DNA of 64,000 nucleotides from Micromonospora sp. WMMD980 (GCF_029626035.1 NZ_JARUBE010000003.1:3410001-3474000); one strand, 5' to 3'; positions 8,235-17,629 are shown, counted from the stretch's first letter. Translations and numbers: made by a program. Notes: a model not told the origin generated them from the sequence alone.

Positions 8235-10244
8235 TCAGGGGGTCGCGGGCCCGGGTGCGGGTTCCTCGCGGACCACCGCCACCTCGCCGGGCGGCACCGT
8301 CAACTCGCCGTCGCACCGCGCGCCGGTGAGCAGTTCGACGCCGGTGACCGGCAGGCGGGCCGGCTCGCCGGTGTGGTTGACCACGAACAGCCAGCTCCGC
8401 TCCGCCGAGCGGCGGCGGACCACCTCCACCCCGGCCGGCGCGGGCACCGCCGGGCGCACGCCGGCCTCGGCGAGCAGCCGGGCCACCAGCGCGTCGGTCG
8501 CCGCGTCGTCGAGCCGGGCGCCGACATACCAGGCGGCGCCCGCGCCCACGACGTTGCGGGTCAGCGCGGGCACACCGGGCAGCGGCCCGTCGGCGTACGC
8601 GGCCAGCACGTCGGCCCCCTCGGCGTGCAGCCATTCCGTCCACACGTCGGCGTGGGAGCCGTCGTCGAGGCGTACCGTCTCGCCGGCGCGCAGCGGGAAG
8701 AACTCCTCGGTGCGGACGCCGAGCAGGTCGCGGAACGCGCCGGGGTAGCCGCCGAGCCGGATGTGGTCGTGCTCGTCGACGATGCCGCTGAAGTAGGTCA
8801 CCAGCGCGGTGCCGCCGGCGTCGACGAACTCGCGCAGCGCGGCGGCGTCGGCGTCGCGGGTCAGGTAGAGCGTGGGCACGAGGACGAGCCGGTAGCCGGA
8901 CAGGTCGGTCGTCGGGTGCACCACGTCGGCGGTGACGCCGGCTCGCCAGAGCGCGCCGTGCAACGCGGTCGTCCGGTCGGGGTACGTGACGTCGACGCTG
9001 GGGTGGGAGTCGAGTTCCGTGCCCCACCACGCCTCGTAGTCGAAGAGCAGGGCGACGTGGGCGGCCACGCGGCTGCCGCGTACCTCGGCCAGCGCCCGCA
9101 GGTCGGCGCCGAGCCGGCAGACCTCGCGGAACACCTTGGTCTCCGGCCCGGCGTGCGGCACCAGCGCGGAGTGGAACTTCTCCGCGCCGGCGCGGGAGGC
9201 ACGCCACTGGAAGAAGAGCACCCCGTCGGCGCCGCGCGCCACGTGCGCGAAACTGTTGCGGCGCATCTGCCCGGGTGTCTTGGCCACGTTGCGCGGCTGC
9301 CAGTTGACCGCGCTTGTGGAGTGCTCCATCAGCAGCCAGGGCGCGCCGCGGGCGACGCCGCGGGTGTGGTCGGCGGCGAACGCGAGGTCGACCTCGGGAT
9401 GCGGGTGGGCGGCGTTCAGGTAGTGGTCGTTGGCGACCACGTCCACGTCGGCGGCCCAGGAGTGGTAGTCCATGTGCTTGATGCCGGTGCCGACCATGAA
9501 GTTGGTGGTGATCGGCTGGGTGACGAGGCGGGTGAGCACCTCCCGCTCGGCGCGGAGCTGGGCACGCTGCTCGTCGGAGGAGAAGCGCAGGAAGTCGAGC
9601 TGCTGCGTCGGGTTGGCGAAGGTCGGCGCGGCGCGCGGTGGGTTCACCTCGGCCCAGTCGTGGTAGCGCTGGCTCCAGAACGCGGTGCCCCAGGCGGTGT
9701 TGAGCGTGTCCAGGTCGCGGTAGCGCTCGCGCAGCCAACGCCGGAACGCCTCGGCGCTGACGTCGCAGTAGCAGTGCACGTTGTGGCAGCCCAGCTCGTT
9801 GGAGACGTGCCAGAGCACCACCGCCGGGTGGGTGGCGTACCGCCGCGCAACCGCCTCGACCAGGGCGAGTGAGCGGTCCCGGAAGACCGGCGAGCTGGGG
9901 CAGTACGCCTGCCGGCCGCCGGGCCACAGCACGGTGCCGTCGGCGCGGCGGGGCAGCGTCTCCGGGTGCCGGCGGGCCAGCCACGGGGGCGGGCTGGCGG
10001 TGGCGGTGGCCAGGTCGACGCCGATCCCGCCGTGGTGCAGCAGGTCGAGCGCCCGGTCCAGCCAGCCGAACTCGTAGTCGCCGGGGGTCGGCTCCAGCAG
10101 GGCCCAGGAGAAGATGCCGACGGAGACCAGGTTGACCCCGGCGCGACGCATCAGCTCGACGTCCTCGGCCCAGACCTGCTCGGGCCACTGCTCGGGGTTG
10201 TAGTCGGCGCCGTAGAAGATTCCCTCGCCGTGCCAGTTCCGCAT
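8235..10244 (-). CDS. GH42 beta-galactosidase
   Basis: 669-aa enzyme hydrolysing terminal beta-D-galactosides. It starts with FYGADYNPEQWPEQVWAEDVELM, typical of GH42. Acid/base Glu150 is in WHVSNELG and nucleophile Glu307 in LLMEHSTSAVNW. Cysteines at 115 and in GCHNVHCYC match the GH42 zinc cluster. A trimerisation domain and a beta-sandwich follow. There is no signal peptide, so it acts in the cytoplasm on imported oligosaccharides. It is transcribed divergently from the ABC importer and alpha-galactosidase operon and is followed by the DeoR gene. Confidence 0.95.
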   Translation of the reverse strand: MRNWHGEGIFYGADYNPEQWPEQVWAEDVELMRRAGVNLVSVGIFSWALLEPTPGDYEFGWLDRALDLLHHGGIGVDLATATASPPPWLARRHPETLPRRADGTVLWPGGRQAYCPSSPVFRDRSLALVEAVARRYATHPAVVLWHVSNELGCHNVHCYCDVSAEAFRRWLRERYRDLDTLNTAWGTAFWSQRYHDWAEVNPPRAAPTFANPTQQLDFLRFSSDEQRAQLRAEREVLTRLVTQPITTNFMVGTGIKHMDYHSWAADVDVVANDHYLNAAHPHPEVDLAFAADHTRGVARGAPWLLMEHSTSAVNWQPRNVAKTPGQMRRNSFAHVARGADGVLFFQWRASRAGAEKFHSALVPHAGPETKVFREVCRLGADLRALAEVRGSRVAAHVALLFDYEAWWGTELDSHPSVDVTYPDRTTALHGALWRAGVTADVVHPTTDLSGYRLVLVPTLYLTRDADAAALREFVDAGGTALVTYFSGIVDEHDHIRLGGYPGAFRDLLGVRTEEFFPLRAGETVRLDDGSHADVWTEWLHAEGADVLAAYADGPLPGVPALTRNVVGAGAAWYVGARLDDAATDALVARLLAEAGVRPAVPAPAGVEVVRRRSAERSWLFVVNHTGEPARLPVTGVELLTGARCDGELTVPPGEVAVVREEPAPGPATP

Positions 10245-10364
10245 GAGAGCAGAGGGTGCCCCCGTCGGGCAACCAAGTCAACACTTTCCAACATCGACAA
10301 TCGTTACAACGCTTACCGACTCTTTTCCCTGCCTCAACCCGACCATCGCCGCCCATTCACCCTC

Positions 10365-10392
10365 TTGACAGCGCCGAACCAAGGGGTAGCTT
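10365..10392 (+). promoter_or_regulatory. Promoter of the sugar ABC operon
   Basis: TTGACA (10365-10370), 16-nt spacer, TAGCTT (10387-10392), about 80 nt before the binding-protein start. It lies in the 228-nt divergent region shared with the GH42 gene, where the DeoR operator would also be expected. Confidence 0.55.
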
Positions 10393-10472
10393 CAACCGCC
10401 ACCGGCTATTTCTGTTCGGACGTGTGGATTCTCGGTGGATCTCGTAGCACACCTCTCCACGCAGGAGGCGCA

Positions 10473-11804
10473 ATGTCCCGTCCCCGCTCCCAGGCCGAGT
10501 ACCTCGCCCGACTCGTACCCCCGTCCGTCGCCGGCCTGAACCGGCGCTCGCTACTCGCCGGCGCGGCCGGCGCGGGCGCGCTGCTCGGCACCGGCGCGCT
10601 CGCCGGCTGCGGCGACTCCGACTCCGACTCCGGCGGCGACGCGAAGAGCGTCTCGCTCGGCTCGAACCAGTCGGACCCGAAGCCCAAGGACGTCGTCGCC
10701 AAGGTGATGGACGGCTTCAAGACATCGTCCGGGGTGACCGTCGACATCAACACCGTCGACCACAACACGTTCCAGGAAAACATCAACAACTATCTCCAAG
10801 GCAAACCGGACGACGTGTTCACCTGGTTCGCCGGCTACCGGATGCGGTTCTTCGCGGCCAAGGGCCTGGCCGGCGACCTCAGCGACGTCTGGGGCAAGCT
10901 CGACGGCTACTCCGACGCGTTCAAGAAGGCGTCCACCGGGGACGACGGCAAGCAGTACTTCGTGCCGGCGTCGTACTACCCGTGGGCGGTCTTCTACCGC
11001 AAGTCCGTCTGGCAGCAGCGCGGCTACCAGGTGCCCACCACGCTGGACCAGCTCAACACGCTCGGCGCGCAGATGAAGAAGGACGGGCTGACCCCGATCG
11101 CGTTCGCCGACAAGGACGGCTGGCCGGCGATGGGCACGTTCGACATCCTCAACCTGCGGATCAACGGCTACCAGTTCCACGTCGACCTGATGGCCGGCAA
11201 GGAGGCGTGGACCTCCGACAAGGTGAAGAAGGTCTTCGACACCTGGGCCGGCCTGCTCCCCCTACACCAGCCGGACTCGCTGGGCCGCACCTGGCAGGAG
11301 GCCGCCCAGTCGTTGCAGCAGAAGAAGAGCGGCATGTACCTGCTCGGCCTCTTTGTCGGCCAGCAGTTCAGCGGCGCCGACCTGGAGGACCTCGACTTCT
11401 TCACGTTCCCGGAGGTCGACTCCACGATCGGGGCGAAGGCCCTGGACGCGCCGATCGACGGCTACATGATGGCCCGCAAGCCCAAGTCCAAGGACGCGGC
11501 GGAGAAGCTGCTGACCTACCTGGGCTCGAAGGACGCCGCGAACGTCACGGTCAAGAACGACCCGAGCACGCTGGTCGCCAACAGCGGGGCGGACACCGCC
11601 GGCTATACCGCGCTGCAGAAGAAGGCCGCCGAACTGGTCGGCTCGGCCACCGAGATCGCGCAGTTCCTCGACCGGGACACCCGGCCGGACTTCGCCTCGA
11701 CCGTGATGATCCCGGCGCTCCAGCAGTTCATCAAGAACCCCAAGGACATCAGCGGGATGCTCACCAGCGTCGAGAACCAGAAGAAGTCGATCTTCACCAG
11801 CTGA
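10473..11804 (+). CDS. ABC transporter sugar-binding lipoprotein
   Basis: 443-aa extracellular solute-binding protein (family 1, MalE-like). The N-terminus has a twin-arginine motif (NRRSLLAGAAGAG) and a lipobox LAGC with the lipidated Cys at about residue 46, so it is a Tat-exported lipoprotein. The mature part contains the family stretch FTWFAGYRMRFFAAKGLAGDLSDVW. Start ATG at 10473 follows AGGAGG. First gene of an operon with two permeases and GH36, so the likely substrate is an alpha-galactoside such as melibiose or raffinose; this is inferred from context. Confidence 0.92.
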   Translation: MSRPRSQAEYLARLVPPSVAGLNRRSLLAGAAGAGALLGTGALAGCGDSDSDSGGDAKSVSLGSNQSDPKPKDVVAKVMDGFKTSSGVTVDINTVDHNTFQENINNYLQGKPDDVFTWFAGYRMRFFAAKGLAGDLSDVWGKLDGYSDAFKKASTGDDGKQYFVPASYYPWAVFYRKSVWQQRGYQVPTTLDQLNTLGAQMKKDGLTPIAFADKDGWPAMGTFDILNLRINGYQFHVDLMAGKEAWTSDKVKKVFDTWAGLLPLHQPDSLGRTWQEAAQSLQQKKSGMYLLGLFVGQQFSGADLEDLDFFTFPEVDSTIGAKALDAPIDGYMMARKPKSKDAAEKLLTYLGSKDAANVTVKNDPSTLVANSGADTAGYTALQKKAAELVGSATEIAQFLDRDTRPDFASTVMIPALQQFIKNPKDISGMLTSVENQKKSIFTS

Positions 11805-11826
11805 CGGCGGAAGGGGGAAGGACACC

Positions 11827-12786
11827 ATGTCCGACCTGCCCCTGATCCAAGCGGATCGCGCCGTGCCGTCACCGGCCGCGGCCACCACCACCGGTGGTGG
11901 CCGCGGCCGCCGGCTACGGCTTCTCTCCCGTACCGACCGCGTGGTGATCACGCTGATGGTGCTGGTGCCCCTGCTGCTCGTCCTCGCCCTGGTCTGGCTG
12001 CCGGCGGCGGCGACCGTGCTGCTCTCCGGCACGAACTGGGACGGCGTCGGCCCGATCGGCGAGATCGACTGGGTCGGGCTGCGGAACTACGACGACGTGG
12101 TGAACAACTACCCGCCGTTCGTGCCCGCGGTGCAGAACAACCTGCTCTGGCTGGCCGCGCTCTTCGTGGTGGCCAGCCCGTTCGGGATGTTCCTCGCCGT
12201 GCTGCTGGACAAGGAACTGCGCGGCAGCCGGTTCTACCAGACCGCGCTCTACCTGCCGGTGGTGCTCTCGCTGGCGCTCGTCGGCTTCATCTGGCAGCTC
12301 ATCTACAGCCGCGACCAGGGACTGCTCAACGGCGTGTTCGGCGGCGACACCGACTGGTACGGCGACCCGAACGTCAACATCTGGGCGGTGCTGGTGGCCG
12401 CCGGGTGGCGTCACGTCGGCTACATCATGCTGCTCTACCTGGCCGGGCTGAAGGGGGTCGACCCGTCGCTGCGGGAGGCCGCCGCGGTGGACGGCTCCTC
12501 GGAGACCAGCACCTTCTTCCGGGTCGTCTTCCCGGTGATGCGCCCGATCAACATCATCGTCCTGGTGGTGACCGTGATCGAGTCGCTGCGCGCGTTCGAC
12601 CTCGTCTGGGTCATCAACAAGGGCCGCAACGGGCTGGAGCTGATCTCCGCCCTGGTCACCCAGAACGTGGTCGGCGAGGCGAGCCGGATCGGCTTCGGCT
12701 CCGCGCTGGCCACCATCATGCTGGCCGTCTCCCTGGTCTTCATCACCATCTACCTCTGGACCGTCATGCGGGAGGACAAGCGATGA
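11827..12786 (+). CDS. ABC sugar transporter permease, MalF type
   Basis: 319-aa inner-membrane subunit with six or so transmembrane segments, beginning with VVITLMVLVPLLLVLALVWLP after a short cytosolic tail. The EAA loop that docks the ATPase reads EAAAVDGSSETSTFFRVVFP. It overlaps the next permease by 4 nt (ATGA). No ATPase gene is nearby, so a shared MsiK-type ATPase encoded elsewhere is expected, as for many actinomycete sugar importers. Confidence 0.94.
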   Translation: MSDLPLIQADRAVPSPAAATTTGGGRGRRLRLLSRTDRVVITLMVLVPLLLVLALVWLPAAATVLLSGTNWDGVGPIGEIDWVGLRNYDDVVNNYPPFVPAVQNNLLWLAALFVVASPFGMFLAVLLDKELRGSRFYQTALYLPVVLSLALVGFIWQLIYSRDQGLLNGVFGGDTDWYGDPNVNIWAVLVAAGWRHVGYIMLLYLAGLKGVDPSLREAAAVDGSSETSTFFRVVFPVMRPINIIVLVVTVIESLRAFDLVWVINKGRNGLELISALVTQNVVGEASRIGFGSALATIMLAVSLVFITIYLWTVMREDKR

Positions 12787-13667
12787 GCACCGCCGTCTCC
12801 CCCGGGCGCCGCCGGCCGGTGCGGCCCGCCCGGGTCGTCCTGCACGTCTTTCTGGGTACGGTCGCCGTCGGCTGGCTGTTCCCGCTGCTCTGGGCGGTGC
12901 TCACCTCGTTCCGCTCCTACCAGTACACCGCCGTGCACGGCTACGTCTCGTTCGGCGGGTGGACCATCGACAACTACGTCACCGCGTGGCGGACCGCCGA
13001 GTTCGGCAAGCACTTCCTCAACTCGGTCTACATCACCGTCCCGGCGGTGCTGCTCACCCTCTTCCTCGCCTCGTGCGTGGCGTTCGTGATCGCCCGGTTC
13101 AGCTGGAAGCTCAACATCGCGCTGCTCGGCCTCTTCACCGCGGCGAACCTGCTGCCGCAGCAGTCCCTGCTGATCCCGCTGTTCCGGATGTTCACCGAGA
13201 TCCCGCTGCCGGTCTGGATGAGCGACTCGGAGTTGCTCTACGACAGCTACTGGGGGCTGATCCTGGTCAACGTCGCGTTCCAGTGCGGCTTCTGCGTCTT
13301 CGTGCTGAGCAACTACATGAAGGCGCTGCCGCACGAGCTGTACGAGGCCGCGATGGTCGACGGGGCGAGCGTGTGGCGGCAGTACTGGCAGGTGACCATG
13401 CCGCTGTGCCGCCCGGCCCTGGCCGCGCTGGCCACGCTGGAGGTGACCTGGATCTACAACGAGTTCTTCTGGGCCACCGTGCTGATGCGCAGCGGCGACA
13501 AGTTCCCGGTGACCAGCTCGCTCAACAACCTGCGCGGCCAGTTCTTCACCGACAACAACCTCGTCTCGGCCGGCTCGGTGCTGGTCGCGATCCCCACCCT
13601 GGTGATCTTCTTCCTGTTGCAGAAGCAGTTCGTCCGGGGCCTGACGCTGGGAGCCTCCAAGGGATGA
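12783..13667 (+). CDS. ABC sugar transporter permease, MalG type
   Basis: 294-aa second permease. The EAA loop is ALPHELYEAAMVDGASVWRQ, typical of MalG-like subunits, and about six hydrophobic segments are visible. ATG at 12783 overlaps the stop of the MalF-type gene, and its own stop overlaps the GH36 start by 4 nt, so the operon is tightly coupled. Pairs with the preceding permease to form the channel. Confidence 0.94.
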   Translation: MSTAVSPGRRRPVRPARVVLHVFLGTVAVGWLFPLLWAVLTSFRSYQYTAVHGYVSFGGWTIDNYVTAWRTAEFGKHFLNSVYITVPAVLLTLFLASCVAFVIARFSWKLNIALLGLFTAANLLPQQSLLIPLFRMFTEIPLPVWMSDSELLYDSYWGLILVNVAFQCGFCVFVLSNYMKALPHELYEAAMVDGASVWRQYWQVTMPLCRPALAALATLEVTWIYNEFFWATVLMRSGDKFPVTSSLNNLRGQFFTDNNLVSAGSVLVAIPTLVIFFLLQKQFVRGLTLGASKG

Positions 13668-15970
13668 CGATCGTCCACCTGCGCCGCGCGCGGACCAGCC
13701 TGGTGCTCGACGCGCGCGGCCCGGGGCTGCCCCGGATCGTGCACTGGGGCGCCGACCTCGGACCGCTGCCCACCGAGGACCTGCCCGCGCTGGTCGACGC
13801 CACCGTCGCGCCGGTGGTGCCGAGCAGCTTCGACGCGCCCACCGTGCTGTCGCTGCTGCCCGAGGCGAGCGCGGGCTGGGGCGGCCGCCCCGGGTTGGCC
13901 GGCCACCGCGACGGCCGGGACTGGTCCACCGCGTTCCGCCTGGTCGACCTCGACGTGCACGACGTTCCCCCACCGCCTCCACAGCCGGACGGCACCGCAG
14001 GCGGGCACGAGGTGTTAAAAGGGGCCCCTTCACCCGCACCAGGCGTTAACCGGGGGCCCCTCCTTGCGACTGTGCGGGCGGTGGACGAGGGCGCGGGGTT
14101 GAGCCTGACCGTCGAGATCACGCTGGACGCGGCGGGGTTGCTGACGCTGCGGCACCGGCTACGCAACGACGGCGACGGCCGCTACGAGCTGCGCGAGCTG
14201 ACCCCGGTGCTGCCGGTGCCGGCGGTCGCCGGCGAGCTGCTCGACCTGACCGGGCGCTGGTGCCGGGAACGCGCGCCGCAGCGGCACCCGTGGCCGATGG
14301 GCGCCTGGGTGCGCGAGGGGCGGCACGGCCGCACCGGGCACGACGCCACGCTGCTGCTGGTCGCCGGCACGCCCGGCTTCGGCTTCGGGCACGGCGAGGT
14401 GTGGGCGGTGCACACCGCGTGGAGCGGCGACCACGTCACGGTCGCCGAGCGACGCCCGACCGGCGAGGCCACGCTCGGCGGCGGCGAGCTGCTCGCCCCC
14501 GGCGAGATCGTGCTCGGGCCGGGCGAGGAGTACGCCACCCCGCTGCTCTACGCGGCGCACTCCGCCGATGGGCTGGACGGGCTCAGCGACGTGCTGCACA
14601 CCAGCCTGCGCGCCCGGCCGGGCCATCCACGCACACCCCGGCCGGTGACGCTCAACGTGTGGGAGGCGGTCTACTTCGACCACGACCTGGACCGGCTGCG
14701 GACGCTCGCCGACCGGGCCGCCGAGGTGGGTGTGGAACGCTTCGTGCTCGACGACGGCTGGTTCCGGGGCCGGCGGCACGACCTGGCCGGGCTCGGTGAC
14801 TGGTGGGTCGACGAGGAGGTCTGGCCGGGTGGGCTGCAACCGCTGATCGACCACGTACGCGGGCACGGCATGCGGTTCGGGCTCTGGGTGGAGCCAGAGA
14901 TGGTGAACCCCGACTCCGACCTGTTCCGCGCCCACCCCGACTGGGTGCTCCGGACGCCCGGCCGGCTGCCCCCGGCGTGGCGGCACCAGCAGGTGCTCGA
15001 CCTGGCCCACCCGGACGCCTACGCGTACCTGCTCGGCCGGCTCGACGCGGTGCTGACCGAGCACGACGGGATCGCCTACCTGAAGTGGGACCACAACCGG
15101 GACCTCACCGAGGCCGGACACGGCGGCCGGCCCGGCGTGCACGCGCAGACCCTGGCGGTCTACCGGCTGCTCGACGAGCTGCGGGGCCGCCACCCGGGCC
15201 TGGAGATCGAGAGCTGCTCCTCCGGCGGCGCCCGGGTCGACCTGGAGATCCTGCGCCGCACCGACCGGGTCTGGGCCAGCGACTGCAACGACGCGCTGGA
15301 ACGGCTCGCCATCCAGCGCTGGACCGGGCTGCTGCTCCCGCCGGAGCTGATCGGCACGCACATCGGCCCGGACCGCTCGCACACCACGCACCGCGTGCAC
15401 GACCTGGGCTTCCGGGCGGTCACCGCGCTCTTCGGCCACCACGGCATCGAGTGGGACATCAGCGCGATCGACGCGTCCGCGCGGGCCGAACTCGCCGCCT
15501 GGGTGGCGCTGCACAAGCGGCTTCGCCCGCTGCTGCACGCCGGGCGGGTGGTCCGGGTCGACCACCCGGACGAGGCCGTGCAGGCCCACGGCGTGGTCGC
15601 CCACGACCGCTCCGCGGCGGTCTACGCGGTCAGCCGGGTCGCCACCTCCGCCGCCCAGGTGCCGGGCGTGGTACGGCTGCCGGGGCTGGCCGCCGAGCGG
15701 CGCTACCGGGTGCGCCCGCCGGCCGGGGTGCCGGAGCCGGCCCTGTTGGAGCTGACGCCGCCGGCCTGGCTGGCGACCGGCGCCGGGGTGACGTTGAGCG
15801 GCTCGGTGCTCGGCACGGTCGGGGTGCAACTGCCCGCGCTGCACCCGGAGCAGGCGTTGCTGCTGGAGGTCACCGAACTTTCCGGAGATTCTTCGGCGAC
15901 GGATGTCGAGGAGCGGGGTGGTGGCTTCTACCCGAGGGTGGAAGCACCGACAATCGGTGCTCGAGCGTGA
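13664..15970 (+). CDS. GH36 alpha-galactosidase
   Basis: 768-aa cytoplasmic enzyme releasing alpha-linked galactose. The nucleophile Asp is in YLKWDHNRD and the acid/base Asp in WASDCND. FGLWVEPEMVNPDSDL and IESCSSGGARVDLEIL are GH36 landmarks. The N-terminal beta-sandwich contains an unusual proline-rich loop followed by residues 117-135 encoded by a copy of the GGGGCCCC repeat (14012-14066), read in frame and introducing a TTA leucine codon. The C-terminal 28 residues after LLLEVTEL look atypical and overlap a possible promoter for the next gene. Last gene of the importer operon. Confidence 0.95.
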   Translation: MTIVHLRRARTSLVLDARGPGLPRIVHWGADLGPLPTEDLPALVDATVAPVVPSSFDAPTVLSLLPEASAGWGGRPGLAGHRDGRDWSTAFRLVDLDVHDVPPPPPQPDGTAGGHEVLKGAPSPAPGVNRGPLLATVRAVDEGAGLSLTVEITLDAAGLLTLRHRLRNDGDGRYELRELTPVLPVPAVAGELLDLTGRWCRERAPQRHPWPMGAWVREGRHGRTGHDATLLLVAGTPGFGFGHGEVWAVHTAWSGDHVTVAERRPTGEATLGGGELLAPGEIVLGPGEEYATPLLYAAHSADGLDGLSDVLHTSLRARPGHPRTPRPVTLNVWEAVYFDHDLDRLRTLADRAAEVGVERFVLDDGWFRGRRHDLAGLGDWWVDEEVWPGGLQPLIDHVRGHGMRFGLWVEPEMVNPDSDLFRAHPDWVLRTPGRLPPAWRHQQVLDLAHPDAYAYLLGRLDAVLTEHDGIAYLKWDHNRDLTEAGHGGRPGVHAQTLAVYRLLDELRGRHPGLEIESCSSGGARVDLEILRRTDRVWASDCNDALERLAIQRWTGLLLPPELIGTHIGPDRSHTTHRVHDLGFRAVTALFGHHGIEWDISAIDASARAELAAWVALHKRLRPLLHAGRVVRVDHPDEAVQAHGVVAHDRSAAVYAVSRVATSAAQVPGVVRLPGLAAERRYRVRPPAGVPEPALLELTPPAWLATGAGVTLSGSVLGTVGVQLPALHPEQALLLEVTELSGDSSATDVEERGGGFYPRVEAPTIGARA
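14012..14066. repeat. GGGGCCCC/TTAACGC repeat doublet inside a gene
   Basis: Reverse-oriented doublet of the window's repeat (units AAGGNGGGGCCCC...TTAAC). Other copies are at 33835, 49741 and 61042. It is read through in frame as part of GH36. Confidence 0.75.
15904..15935 (+). promoter_or_regulatory. Candidate ECF42 autoregulated promoter
   Basis: TGTCGA at 15904-15909, the -35 element described for ECF42 sigma factors, lies 71 nt upstream of the YCII start. A CGA at 15933 is a possible -10, but the spacing (23 nt) is longer than expected. It sits inside the 3' end of GH36. Confidence 0.35.
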
Positions 15971-15980
15971 GGAGCCGATC

Positions 15981-16382
15981 GTGAAGTACATGCTGCTGAT
16001 GCAGTTCAGCGCCGCCGGGGCCGACTTCCCGTCGATCGACACCTGGACTCCGGAGGAGTTCCGGGCGCACATCGATTTCATGGGCGAGGTCAACGCCAAG
16101 CTCATGGCGGACGGCGAGTTCGTGCAGGGCGAAGGGCTCGGCGGCCCGGAACAGGCCCGGATCGTGCGGGCCGGCGAGAACGGCGCGCCGGTGGTCACCG
16201 AGGGGCCGTTCGCGGAGACCAAGGAGTTCCTGGCCGGCTTCTGGATCGTCGACTGCGAGACCCCGCAGCGGGCGGTCGAGATCGCCGCGCTCATCTCCAC
16301 CGCGCCCGGCCCCGGCGGTCGGCCGCTGAACATGCCGATCCAGGTGCGCCCGGTGATGTCCGGCCCGCCGCAGGAGATGTGA
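15981..16382 (+). CDS. YCII (DGPF) domain protein
   Basis: 133-aa small protein of the YCII/DGPF family. It begins VKYMLLMQFS and carries the core VTEGPFAETKEFLAGFWIVDC, a variant of the DGPF motif. These proteins are the standard genomic partners of ECF42 sigma factors; their biochemical role is unclear, though YciI-type folds have a putative active-site His/Asp. GTG at 15981 follows a GAGGAG stretch. The stop overlaps the sigma factor start (GTGA), so the two proteins are made together. Confidence 0.9.
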   Translation: MKYMLLMQFSAAGADFPSIDTWTPEEFRAHIDFMGEVNAKLMADGEFVQGEGLGGPEQARIVRAGENGAPVVTEGPFAETKEFLAGFWIVDCETPQRAVEIAALISTAPGPGGRPLNMPIQVRPVMSGPPQEM

Positions 16383-17629
16383 CCCTGATCGACCACGCCG
16401 TCGAGGACCTGCTGCGCGAACTGGCGCCGCAGGTCCTCGGCGTGCTCGCCCGCCGGTTCGGCGACTTCGCCATCGCCGAGGACGCCGTCCAGGAGGCGCT
16501 GCTGGCGGCGACCCGGCAGTGGCCGGTCGACGGGCTGCCGGAGCATCCGCGCGGCTGGCTCACCCAGGTCGCGTACCGGCGGATGATCGAGCTGGTGCGG
16601 GCCGAGACGGCCCGGCGGGACCGGGAGGAACGCGCGGCCCGGCGCTCCGGCGACGACAGGCGGACCGCGCCGGCGGCCGACGAGCCGCTGACCGGCGACC
16701 GGGACGACACACTGGTGCTGCTCTTCCTCTCCTGCCACCCCACGCTGACCACGCCGTCGGCGATCGCCCTGACGCTGCGCGCGGTGGGCGGGCTGAGCAC
16801 CGCCGAGATCGCCCGCGCGTTCCTGGTGCCCGAGGCCACCATGGCGCAGCGGATCAGCCGGGCCAAGCAGCGCATCAAGGACTCCGGCCTGCCGTTCCGG
16901 CTGCCCGAGCCGGCCGACCGGCAGGCCCGCCTCGCCGCCGTGCTGCACGTGCTCTACCTGATCTTCACCGAGGGGCACACCGCGAGCCTCGGGGACGACC
17001 TGCGACGCATCGACCTCTGCGAGGAAGCGATCCGGCTGGCCCGGCAGATGCACCGGCTGCTGCCCGACGACAGCGAGGTGGAAGGGCTGCTCGCGCTGAT
17101 GCTGCTCACCGACGCCCGCTCCGCCGCCCGCACCGGCCCGGCCGGCGAGTTGATCCCGCTGGCCGGGCAGGACCGGTCCCGCTGGGACGCCGCCGCGATC
17201 GCCGAGGGCACGGCGCTCGTCACCGACGCGATGCGCCGGGGGCCGGTCGGGCCGTACCAGCTCCAGGCCGCGGTGGCCGCGCTGCACGACGAGGCACCGA
17301 GCGCGGCGACCACCGACTGGCCGCAGATCCTCGCGCTCTACGAGGTGCTGGAACGCCTCACCGGCAGCCCGGTGGTGGCGTTGAACCGGGCGGTCGCCAC
17401 CGCCATGGTGCACGGCCCGGCCGCCGGGCTGGACGCGCTCGCCGGCCCGACCGCCGACCCCCGGCTGGCCGGCTCGCACCGGCTCGACGCGGCCCGCGCC
17501 CACCTGCACGAGATGGCCGGCGACCGGGACGCCGCGGTGACCCACTACCGCGCCGCCGCCGCGCGAACGACCAGCCGGCCCGAACAGGAGTACCTGCTGG
17601 CCCGCGCCGCCCACCTCCGCGCTGGTTGA
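16379..17629 (+). CDS. ECF42-group RNA polymerase sigma factor
   Basis: 416-aa extracytoplasmic-function sigma factor with a large C-terminal extension. Region 2 includes FAIAEDAVQEALLAATRQW and HPRGWLTQVAYRRMIEL. Region 4 contains GLSTAEIARAFLVPEATMAQRISRAKQRIK. Residues from about 190 on form the helical, TPR-like extension (VLHVLYLIFTEGHTAS and later ALNRAVATAMVHGPAAGLDAL) that defines ECF42. No anti-sigma factor is nearby, which fits this group, where the extension is thought to regulate activity. Coupled to the YCII gene by a 4-nt overlap. Confidence 0.93.
   Translation: MTLIDHAVEDLLRELAPQVLGVLARRFGDFAIAEDAVQEALLAATRQWPVDGLPEHPRGWLTQVAYRRMIELVRAETARRDREERAARRSGDDRRTAPAADEPLTGDRDDTLVLLFLSCHPTLTTPSAIALTLRAVGGLSTAEIARAFLVPEATMAQRISRAKQRIKDSGLPFRLPEPADRQARLAAVLHVLYLIFTEGHTASLGDDLRRIDLCEEAIRLARQMHRLLPDDSEVEGLLALMLLTDARSAARTGPAGELIPLAGQDRSRWDAAAIAEGTALVTDAMRRGPVGPYQLQAAVAALHDEAPSAATTDWPQILALYEVLERLTGSPVVALNRAVATAMVHGPAAGLDALAGPTADPRLAGSHRLDAARAHLHEMAGDRDAAVTHYRAAAARTTSRPEQEYLLARAAHLRAG

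Noticed and set aside
14159..17614. Minus-strand open frame of 1151 codons
   Set aside because: Antisense to GH36, YCII and ECF42 genes with clear motifs; low-complexity translation typical of GC-rich shadows.
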